Source: Rhodoferax sp. OV413 (GTDB taxonomy: Bacteria; Pseudomonadota; Gammaproteobacteria; Burkholderiales; Burkholderiaceae_C). Taken from it: a DNA stretch of 7,275 bases. The notes beneath the pieces are model-generated. The model ran no database searches. It had not been told where the DNA came from and worked only from the letters and a program-made list of their open reading frames with translations. The stretch covers positions 1 to 7,275 of the forward strand of contig CAMATS010000106.1 in NCBI GenBank assembly GCA_945861195.1, in the 5' to 3' direction. The position numbers and the translations under genes were made by a program. Positions 1 to 5,707 of the stretch are shown here, piece after piece; position 1 is the stretch's first letter; each line of letters opens with the position of its first letter.

Positions 1-509
1 TAGCCAAGCTGCCCGGCCTGCGCCCCACACCTGATCGGGTGCGGGAGACGCTGTTTAACTGGCTGGGGCAGGACCTGAGCGGCTGGCGTTGCATGGATGC
101 CTTTGCGGGCACTGGCGCACTGGGCCTGGAGGCCGCCTCGCGTGGTGCAAGCGCGGTGTTGCTGGTCGAGCAGGACGCTGGCCTGGTGGCTCAGTTGCAG
201 CAGATTCAGGTCCGATTACAGGCCGGTGCGCTGCGCATCGAGCGGGGCTGCGGTGTGGCAGCACTCAAGCGCTTGGCGCCGGCGAGCCTCGATTTGCTGC
301 TGCTGGATCCGCCTTTTCAATCGAGCCTGATTGAGCAGGCCCTGCCGGCGGTGCTGGCGGCCTTGGCGCCGCAGGGCTTTGTTTATTTAGAGGCGCCCAG
401 ACGATGGCCTGATGAGCAACTGGCTGATGCTGGGCTCAAGCTGCACCGATACCTGAGAGCCGGTGCGGTGCATGCGCATTTGTTGCAGCCGGCCCAAGTG
501 CTGGCTTAG
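1..509 (+). CDS. rsmD: 16S rRNA (guanine(966)-N2)-methyltransferase RsmD, 5'-truncated
   Basis: RsmD transfers a methyl group from S-adenosylmethionine to N2 of G966 in 16S rRNA during 30S subunit assembly, in the cytoplasm. The reading frame is open from the left edge (first whole codon at base 3) and encodes 168 residues before the TAG stop. The fragment begins with the family's conserved block LRPTPDRVRETLFNWL. The SAM-binding glycine motif DAFAGTGALGLEA follows at about residues 32-44, and the catalytic motif DPPF is encoded at 306-317. Full-length members have about 180-200 residues, so only some 20-30 N-terminal residues lie outside the window. The GTG at 39 is an internal valine of the conserved block, not the start. 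It is probably co-transcribed with coaD, 52 nt downstream, since no terminator is visible between them. The family call is firm; the methylation site is inferred from the family. Confidence 0.94.
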   Translation, partial: AKLPGLRPTPDRVRETLFNWLGQDLSGWRCMDAFAGTGALGLEAASRGASAVLLVEQDAGLVAQLQQIQVRLQAGALRIERGCGVAALKRLAPASLDLLLLDPPFQSSLIEQALPAVLAALAPQGFVYLEAPRRWPDEQLADAGLKLHRYLRAGAVHAHLLQPAQVLA

Positions 510-548
510 CCGACAATTACTGACCATCCCGCGCTGCGGCGCGCTGCC

Positions 549-554
549 AGAGGA
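549..554 (+). promoter_or_regulatory. Ribosome binding site of coaD
   Basis: AGAGGA lies 7 nt before the ATG at 562. This purine-rich Shine-Dalgarno sequence decides the coaD start in favour of ATG 562. The alternatives are an upstream in-frame ATG at 463, which lies inside rsmD, and a GTG at 607, which has no such site before it. Confidence 0.7.
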
Positions 555-561
555 TCAGACC

Positions 562-1095
562 ATGACAAGCCAAGCTGTTCAAGCGCCAAGCGAACCCGGC
601 CATGCCGTGATTGCTGTCTACCCCGGAACCTTCGATCCGATCACCCTGGGGCATGAGGACGTGGTGCGCCGCGCCACCCAATTGTTTTCTCGGGTGATCG
701 TGGCCGTAGCCGCTGGGCACCATAAAAAATCATTGTTCTCGCTGGAAGAGCGCATCGCCATGGCACAGGAGGCGGTGCGAGGCTATCCGCAGGTCGAGGT
801 GGCGAGTTTTGCCGGCCTGATGCGTGATTTTGTGGTGTCGCGGGGCGCCAAGGCGATGGTGCGCGGTCTGCGTGCCGTGACCGATTTTGATTACGAGTTC
901 CAACTCGCCGGCATGAACCGCAGCCTGATGCCGCATGTGGAGACCGTGTTCCTGACCCCCAGCGACAAGTACCAGTTCATCTCCAGCACCTTTGTGCGCG
1001 AAATTGCTCAACTCGGTGGCGAGGTCGACAAGTTTGTGTCGCCCCAGGTGAACACCCGGCTCATCGCCAAAGTGCGCAATATGCCTGCGGTTTGA
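562..1095 (+). CDS. coaD: Phosphopantetheine adenylyltransferase (PPAT)
   Basis: PPAT joins 4'-phosphopantetheine and ATP to give dephospho-CoA and pyrophosphate, the penultimate step of coenzyme A synthesis, in the cytoplasm. The 177-residue product carries the nucleotidyltransferase signature: YPGTFDPITLGH at residues 20-31 contains the TxGH motif (T28-H31). RGLR follows at 101-104, and ISSTFVRE near 140-147 is the usual C-terminal ATP-site block. Most family members begin just before the (I/V)AVYPGTFDP strand and have about 160-166 residues. This one has about 15 extra N-terminal residues if ATG 562 is used, and the strong ribosome binding site supports that start. It follows rsmD on the same strand, a common pairing in proteobacteria. 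It is convergent with the TTC38-like gene across an 85-nt gap. Identification is firm; the exact start is slightly less so. Confidence 0.96.
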   Translation: MTSQAVQAPSEPGHAVIAVYPGTFDPITLGHEDVVRRATQLFSRVIVAVAAGHHKKSLFSLEERIAMAQEAVRGYPQVEVASFAGLMRDFVVSRGAKAMVRGLRAVTDFDYEFQLAGMNRSLMPHVETVFLTPSDKYQFISSTFVREIAQLGGEVDKFVSPQVNTRLIAKVRNMPAV

Positions 1096-1180
1096 GGCAC
1101 AGCAGCGCCGAGCTCTGGATTACGCCGCCACCCCTGCAATGTGCCGCGGCGGGTGCCGGATCAGCAAAAAACCAACTGGC
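1096..1180. other. Convergent intergenic gap between coaD and the TTC38-like gene
   Basis: This 85-nt gap separates two genes whose 3' ends face each other. A weak inverted repeat pairs 1125-1133 with 1151-1159 (eight of nine positions pair, 17-nt loop containing the self-complementary GCCGCGGC). A run of six A occurs at 1166-1171, but it does not follow the hairpin as a T-tract on either strand. No canonical intrinsic terminator is visible, so termination here may be Rho-dependent or rest on this weak structure. Confidence 0.35.
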
Positions 1181-2518
1181 TTACCGGGCTGCTGCGCAGG
1201 CTGCGACCAGCCCCAGTCTGTGCAGCAGGCCGGTGGCTTGGCCTTGGAGTCGCACCGATTGCGGCTGGTGGGCAGCCCGCTGCTGCGCCAGATGTTGTGC
1301 GCCCACCCACTGTCTGCTGCGAATGAGCGCGTCGAGGTGAATTTGTTCGAACAGGTCGCGTTGGGCATGGCTGCCGCCGATCTCCAGCATGCGAGGCAGG
1401 GCACTGCCGAGTTCCCGTGCCGCCGTGGCATGGTCGCCCTGGGCATGGGCCAGCAGCCCCAGCGCGGCCGGTAGAGCGACTTGCTGCCACACCGGGCTGG
1501 CCTGCGCCTGTAGGGCGTGGCTCTGGATGTTGTGCAATAAAACCTGCGCCTCGGGCCGCTCGGCCCGAGCCCGGCCGTAGAGGTATTGCAAATCCAAAAA
1601 GGGCAGCACATGGTCGTTGAGCCGTTCAAGCAGGTAGCGGGCTACATCTTGCCAGCGCGCGCCCACGTCGACTCCGGCCAACTCCAGCCGGGCCAGCAGC
1701 GAGACGGCACCGATCTGGTCTTGCGAGTAGTCTTTGGCCACGCCCCAGACCCGCTGGTCGTACAGCGCCAGCACCTCCTGAGTCTGGCCCAACTCAAGCG
1801 CGAACAAAGCCAGGTGCCACCAGTTGTGGGTCAGCATGAAAGAGTTCAGCCCGGTCCAGGTGGGGCTTGCCGCTTGCATGAAGTCAAACCCCTCCTGCAG
1901 GCGGCCTTGGGTCAGCAGCACATGGGCCAGCGCATGGTGGGCCCAGGGCTCCCGGTGCAGCATGGCGATGGCTCGCCGCGCCGCGGCCTCGGCCGGCTGC
2001 AGCAGGTGGCATTGCTCCCAGGCAAAGGCCGCCATGCCGTGCATTTGAGGCACATCTGCGCTGGCGCTCAGCCCGTGCAGGGCCAGACGCAGCATGCCGG
2101 GGGAATTGCCGGCATTGAACAAGTGGTACTGGCCGAGCTTGATCGATGCGAGGTCGCGCGGGAATTCCTGGGCCTGTTGCTCGTGCAGGTTGATGGCCCG
2201 CGCCAGGTCGCCCGCTGCCCAGGCGCTCACTGCGGCCACAAAACTGCGTTCTCGGGGGCTGACGGCCTGATCAGCCAGAGCAGCTTGGGCCCGTGCGATG
2301 AAGGGCGCAGCATTCGCCCGGGCCTGACCGGACTCGGCAAACAGGTGCAGCGCCGCGCAGCAGGCCTGTACCAGCGCACTGCCGTCGGTTCGGGCCACCT
2401 GCAGGATATTGACCACCCGTGCCTCACAAGCGATCAAGCCCTCAACAAAGTCGTTCACCGCCTCCAGGCTGGAAGGGGCATACAGCGTGACCACATTGCC
2501 CAGGCTGTCGCACTTCAT
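1181..2518 (-). CDS. TTC38-like tetratricopeptide repeat protein, function unknown
   Basis: The 445-residue product resembles the tetratricopeptide repeat protein 38 (TTC38) family, found in bacteria and eukaryotes and without an established biochemical activity that I know of. It is almost entirely alpha-helical and alanine/leucine/glutamine-rich, with no signal peptide or membrane segment, so it is probably cytoplasmic. Family-like blocks are HEQQAQEFPRDLASIKLGQ (112-130), MHGMAAFAWEQC (159-170), PWAHHALAHVLLTQGRLQEGF (191-211), the SPTWTGLNSFMLTHNWWHLALF region (218-239) and GGSHAQRDLFEQIHLDALI (381-399). His, Trp, Glu and Asp recur in these blocks, which is unusual for a plain TPR scaffold. 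The ATG at 2516-2518 fits the family N-terminus (DxxGNxV). It starts 21 nt after the amidase stop with no clear Shine-Dalgarno sequence, so translation may be coupled. It is the last gene of the leftward cluster. Family membership is fairly sure; any role in uptake or amide metabolism is inference from position. Confidence 0.85.
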   Translation of the reverse strand: MKCDSLGNVVTLYAPSSLEAVNDFVEGLIACEARVVNILQVARTDGSALVQACCAALHLFAESGQARANAAPFIARAQAALADQAVSPRERSFVAAVSAWAAGDLARAINLHEQQAQEFPRDLASIKLGQYHLFNAGNSPGMLRLALHGLSASADVPQMHGMAAFAWEQCHLLQPAEAAARRAIAMLHREPWAHHALAHVLLTQGRLQEGFDFMQAASPTWTGLNSFMLTHNWWHLALFALELGQTQEVLALYDQRVWGVAKDYSQDQIGAVSLLARLELAGVDVGARWQDVARYLLERLNDHVLPFLDLQYLYGRARAERPEAQVLLHNIQSHALQAQASPVWQQVALPAALGLLAHAQGDHATAARELGSALPRMLEIGGSHAQRDLFEQIHLDALIRSRQWVGAQHLAQQRAAHQPQSVRLQGQATGLLHRLGLVAACAAAR

Positions 2519-2539
2519 GGCTGGTGCTGCTGGTTTGGC

Positions 2540-3949
2540 TCAGGCAGGCGGTGGCCTGGGCCACGCGCGTTGTGGCCCCCGCAGTCGCTCAAATGCATGC
2601 GAGATTTGCAGCACGCCTAAATCATCGAAGCGCTGACCCACAATTTGCAAGCCGATTGGCAGGCCGGTGTCGGTGTAGCCGCAATTGACAGAGGCGGCGG
2701 GCTGCTCTGACATATTGAAGGGCACGGTGAATCCAATGTGTTCTAGGGGCTGCTCGAAATCATTGGTGGGTGATGGCAGCTCGGCGGCAAACGCCGGCAT
2801 GGGCGAGGTTGGCGAGAGCAGGTAGTCATAGGGCTGGCAGGCACGCACCGCGGCCAGGCGAGTGGCATGAAACTGGCTGAAAGCGTTGAAGGCCTGGGGG
2901 CCGCTCAAACCCACCGCACTGTCGGCCCATTGCCGGATATAGGGTAGGACCAGGGCTTTTTTTTCGGGTGCCAGGGCGGCGAGGTCGATGTGCGAGCGAA
3001 GCCGCCATGCATGGTCCATGCCGCTGAGCATGGCAGGTGTCATGAAGGCTGCCATGGGCTCAACAAGCGCGCCGGCCTGCTCAAACAGGCGCGCTGCCGC
3101 CTCAACCGCAGCCCGCACCTGCGGCTCTACTGGCAAGCCACAGCCAGCGTCCATCAGCAGGCCGATACGCAGGCCGCGCAGGCGTCCCATGCCTTGGTCG
3201 AACTGGCTCCAGGCAATGGGCTGGTAGGGCAGGCTCATGCTGTCGCGCACGTCTGGCAGGCTTAGTACCTGCATCATCAGCGCGGCATCAGCCACCGTGC
3301 GGGTCATGGGGCCGGCCGCACGGCCGGTGTAGGGCGGGTCAATCGGCACCCGGCCCAGACTGGGCTTGAGGCTGAAAATACCGCACCAGCCGGCCGGCAG
3401 GCGAAGCGAGCCACCAATGTCGGTGCCCAGGTGCAGCGGACCGTAACCGGCGGCGGCAGCAGCACCTGCGCCGGCGCTGCTGCCCCCCGGGGTTTTGCTC
3501 AGGTCCCAGGGGTTGCGGGCGAGCGCATGGAAGGTGGACAGGCCAGAGGACAGCATGCCGTAGTCGGGCATGGTGGTTTTACACACCATCACCGCGCCGG
3601 CCTCTCGCAGGCGCTCTGCTGCTGGTGCATTGCGTGTGGCCGGTATCAGCTCGGTGGCTGCGGTACCCAGCGGTGTGGGGTCGCCCTGCGTGGCGATGTT
3701 GTCCTTGATGGTGACCGGCACCCCGTCGAGCGGCCCAAGCGGGCGATTACGCTGCCAGCGGGCCTCACTGGCGCGCGCTTGAGCCAGTGCCAATTCGGGC
3801 CGCAGCAGGTAGCTGGCATGCAGCACAGGCTCCCAGCGCTCGATGTGATCCAGCACCGCCTGCGTCACCTCCAGCGGTGACAACTCATGCGCTTGGTAGG
3901 CCGCGCCCAGGGCATGCGCGCCCCAGTCATGCAAAGCAACTGCAGTCAT
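2540..3949 (-). CDS. Amidase signature family hydrolase
   Basis: This 469-residue enzyme should hydrolyse a carboxamide or related amide bond in the cytoplasm, releasing ammonia or an amine. The amidase signature (AS) catalytic triad is complete: Lys82 in VTIKDN, cis-Ser157 in the glycine-serine loop PGGSSAG, and nucleophile Ser181 in TDIGGSLRLPA. The spacings (75 and 24 residues) match those of known AS enzymes. Length is normal and no signal peptide is visible. It looks more like a stand-alone amidase than the GatA subunit of the tRNA amidotransferase: no gatB or gatC is adjacent, and it sits 23 nt behind a solute-binding protein gene. That context suggests it acts on whatever the transporter brings in. 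Its own ribosome binding site is weak, and a small hairpin lies just before the start. The family call is firm; the substrate cannot be read from sequence. Confidence 0.93.
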   Translation of the reverse strand: MTAVALHDWGAHALGAAYQAHELSPLEVTQAVLDHIERWEPVLHASYLLRPELALAQARASEARWQRNRPLGPLDGVPVTIKDNIATQGDPTPLGTAATELIPATRNAPAAERLREAGAVMVCKTTMPDYGMLSSGLSTFHALARNPWDLSKTPGGSSAGAGAAAAAGYGPLHLGTDIGGSLRLPAGWCGIFSLKPSLGRVPIDPPYTGRAAGPMTRTVADAALMMQVLSLPDVRDSMSLPYQPIAWSQFDQGMGRLRGLRIGLLMDAGCGLPVEPQVRAAVEAAARLFEQAGALVEPMAAFMTPAMLSGMDHAWRLRSHIDLAALAPEKKALVLPYIRQWADSAVGLSGPQAFNAFSQFHATRLAAVRACQPYDYLLSPTSPMPAFAAELPSPTNDFEQPLEHIGFTVPFNMSEQPAASVNCGYTDTGLPIGLQIVGQRFDDLGVLQISHAFERLRGPQRAWPRPPPA

Positions 3950-3953
3950 GCTG

Positions 3954-3966
3954 CGGGCTCAGCCCG
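3954..3966 (-). other. Small hairpin between the binding-protein and amidase genes
   Basis: CGGGC (3954-3958) and GCCCG (3962-3966) form a perfect five-pair stem with a three-base loop in the 23-nt gap. It covers the place where an amidase ribosome binding site would be, and no T-tract follows it. It could lower amidase translation relative to the binding protein or slow mRNA decay. A chance GC-rich match is also possible. Confidence 0.35.
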
Positions 3967-3972
3967 GTGCCA

Positions 3973-5466
3973 TCACGACCAGGACATCACCGAGACATCA
4001 TTGACGAACACTGGCATGTCTTTCCACAGCCCTTTGAGGCCTTTGCGTGCCACGGTGATCCATTGCGGCTGGTACAAAAAGCCGTTGGCTGCCTCGTTGG
4101 CCAACATACGTTGCGCGTCACCAAGAAGTTTGGCCCGGTCGGCCGGGCGCGGCGAGTTCTGGATTTTGTCAAACAGTTCGTTGAACTTGGGCGATTCATA
4201 GCCCCAGTAGTAGCCGGCCTTGGCATAGTTGCCCAGATCAAAGGGTTCCACATGGGAGATGATGGTGAGGTCGTAGTTTTTGTTGGTGTACGTGCCACTG
4301 AGCCATTGGGCCCATTCAACGTTTTCAATCTTGGCCACGATGCCAATCTTTGCCAACTGCGCGGCGATCACTTCGCCACCCTGGCGTGCGTAGGGCGGCG
4401 GTGGCAGCACTAGGCTGAGCTGAAGCGGTGTTTTCACGCCGGCCTCGGCCAGCAGGGCGCGGGCTTTGTCAATGTTGAAGGGGTTGATGCCGGTGGTGTC
4501 CACGTAGCCAAAGCCGCCAGGAACATAGTGGCTGCCAATGGGCGCGCCATAGCCGTCAGCAGCGCCTTCGATCACGGCCTTGCGGTCGATGGCTGCACAA
4601 ATCGCGCGGCGCACCCGCACATCATCCAGGGGTTTTTTCTTGTTGTTGATCGCCAGAATTGTTTTGGCGCGCGAGCCGCTCACCACCACCTGAAACTTGT
4701 CATTGGTTTTGAACTGCGGCACACTGCGCGGCGTGACCCGCGGGAAGGCGTCCACATCCCCCGCCAACAGCGCTGCCACCTGCGCAGCCGGGTCGCTGAT
4801 GAAGCGAAAGGTGACCTTTTTCATTTTGATCGCTGCCGCGTTGCGGTAACCATCCCATTTGGTCAGGGTAACGGATGAGCCCTTGGCCCATGCTGACAAC
4901 TCGAATGGCCCGGTGCCCACTGGTTTGGTGGCGTTGCTATCAGCGCTCTTGGGCTCAACAATGATGGCGGTGGCCTGGCCCATCAAAAAGAGAAAGTCGG
5001 GGTCTAGCGATTTGTTGAGAATCACCACCGTGTAATCATCGATCACCGCAACCCGGTCCATGCTGGCAAACGTGCGCTTGTCTTTGTTGGTGCTTTTGTC
5101 CCCCCCGGCGCGCTCAAAAGAGAACCTGACCGCATTGGCATTGAAGGGCTCGCCGTTTTGGAACTTGACGCCTTTGCGCAGCATGAAGGTGTAGGTTTTA
5201 AGGTCGGGCGAGACCTCCCATTTTTCGGCTAGCAGCGGCGACACGGTGCCGTCGCTGTTGATCTTGGTCAAGGTCTCGAACACGTTGTACTGAACAATTT
5301 CGGCAATGGCCGAGGCCGCACCTGCTGTGGGATCAAGCCCCGGCGGCTCGAGTGTCATGGCCAGCACGACGGCGTCTTTTCTGGATTGGGCGGTGGCAGC
5401 AAGGGGCAGGGTGGCCAGTGTGGCGCCCGAAGCCGCAGTGGCGATAAGGTGGCGGCGATTGATCAT
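3973..5466 (-). CDS. ABC transporter periplasmic solute-binding protein, family 5 (peptide/nickel type)
   Basis: This 497-residue protein is the extracytoplasmic receptor of a peptide-type ABC importer of the DppA/OppA/NikA class. The N-terminus (MINRRHLIATAASGATLATLPLAATA) is a signal peptide with twin arginines at residues 4-5, so export by Tat is possible. A likely cleavage site is after Ala26 (ATA before QS). No lipobox cysteine is seen. The mature part shows family-5 hallmarks: LEPPGLDPTAG near 39-49, then VFETLTKINSDGTVSPLLAEKWEVSPDLKTYTF with the ligand-domain LRKGVKFQNGEPFNA block, and later VRRAICAAIDRKAV. Length is normal. The ATG is preceded by a strong ribosome binding site. It heads the compact unit binding protein-amidase-TTC38-like gene and lies 241 nt after a DppF-type ATPase gene, so it probably serves that transporter. 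The ligand is unknown; dipeptides, oligopeptides or other amide compounds are possible. Confidence 0.94.
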   Translation of the reverse strand: MINRRHLIATAASGATLATLPLAATAQSRKDAVVLAMTLEPPGLDPTAGAASAIAEIVQYNVFETLTKINSDGTVSPLLAEKWEVSPDLKTYTFMLRKGVKFQNGEPFNANAVRFSFERAGGDKSTNKDKRTFASMDRVAVIDDYTVVILNKSLDPDFLFLMGQATAIIVEPKSADSNATKPVGTGPFELSAWAKGSSVTLTKWDGYRNAAAIKMKKVTFRFISDPAAQVAALLAGDVDAFPRVTPRSVPQFKTNDKFQVVVSGSRAKTILAINNKKKPLDDVRVRRAICAAIDRKAVIEGAADGYGAPIGSHYVPGGFGYVDTTGINPFNIDKARALLAEAGVKTPLQLSLVLPPPPYARQGGEVIAAQLAKIGIVAKIENVEWAQWLSGTYTNKNYDLTIISHVEPFDLGNYAKAGYYWGYESPKFNELFDKIQNSPRPADRAKLLGDAQRMLANEAANGFLYQPQWITVARKGLKGLWKDMPVFVNDVSVMSWS

Positions 5467-5473
5467 GGTGCGT

Positions 5474-5479
5474 CTCTCC
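5474..5479 (-). promoter_or_regulatory. Ribosome binding site of the solute-binding protein gene
   Basis: Read on the minus strand this is GGAGAG, 7 nt before the ATG at 5464-5466. It is the strongest ribosome binding site in the minus-strand cluster, which agrees with the usual need for more binding protein than other transporter parts. Confidence 0.75.
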
Positions 5480-5526
5480 AGGACAGGGGTGGGTGTAAGG
5501 CGAAAGTATTCAGCAGTAAAAGCTCA

Positions 5527-5554
5527 ACCATACCACCATTGATTCTCTGCCCAA
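5527..5554 (-). promoter_or_regulatory. Candidate sigma-70-like promoter for the binding-protein unit
   Basis: On the minus strand TTGGGC (plus 5549-5554) and TATGGT (plus 5527-5532) are separated by 16 nt, giving a predicted transcript start near 5520 and a leader of about 50 nt. The match is modest (three of six and four of six consensus bases). It is offered because the 241-nt gap before a strong ribosome binding site is a natural place for a promoter. Transcription could instead arrive from the upstream ATPase genes. Confidence 0.22.
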
Positions 5555-5596
5555 AATCGGCTGCCACCGACCTGCGTCCCCCTCTCTGATCCGCTG

Positions 5597-5610
5597 CGCC
5601 AAACGCCAAA
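5597..5610. repeat. Short tandem repeat, two copies of CGCCAAA
   Basis: Two perfect 7-base copies lie side by side in the region upstream of the solute-binding protein gene. The spacing is under one helical turn, and the unit could be half of a regulator site, but two short copies may be chance. Confidence 0.3.
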
Positions 5611-5650
5611 AATTCTTCTTTTAGACCTCAGTCTGCACCGGCGCGTCCTA

Positions 5651-5682
5651 GAGCTTGGGCGCACAGAATGCGCCCAAGGCTC
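5651..5682 (-). terminator. Long inverted repeat after the DppF-type ATPase gene (terminator-like hairpin)
   Basis: GAGCTTGGGCGCA (5651-5663) pairs with 5669-5682 across a 5-base loop, giving 13 base pairs with one bulged base. It begins 25 nt beyond the ATPase stop codon on the minus strand. No T-tract follows on either strand, so it is not a canonical intrinsic terminator. It may act as a 3'-end stabilising hairpin, a pause or Rho-assisted terminator, or a processing site separating ATPase message from the binding-protein message. Confidence 0.5.
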
Positions 5683-5707
5683 AGCTGTCGCTGTGTTCAG
5701 GGCTGGG

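Noticed and set aside
463..561. Upstream in-frame ATG that would lengthen CoaD by 33 residues
   Set aside because: It would lie inside rsmD and has no family support; ATG 562 has a proper ribosome binding site.
1161..1190. Run of T on the minus strand near the TTC38-like stop codon as an intrinsic terminator
   Set aside because: The only stem directly before the run would have a two-base loop and cannot form a usable hairpin.
1586..2620. Open frame of 344 codons on the plus strand opposite the TTC38-like gene
   Set aside because: It lies antisense to a gene with clear family-like motifs, its translation is low-complexity and resembles no family I know, and long antisense frames are expected in GC-rich DNA.
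3787..4413. Open frame of 208 codons on the plus strand across the amidase/binding-protein junction
   Set aside because: It overlaps the ends of two well-supported genes on the other strand and shows no recognisable domain.
5605..5640. AT-rich stretch with a five-T run on the minus strand as a terminator tract for the hairpin at 5651-5682
   Set aside because: The T-run is about 40 nt past the hairpin, too far to form an intrinsic terminator with it.
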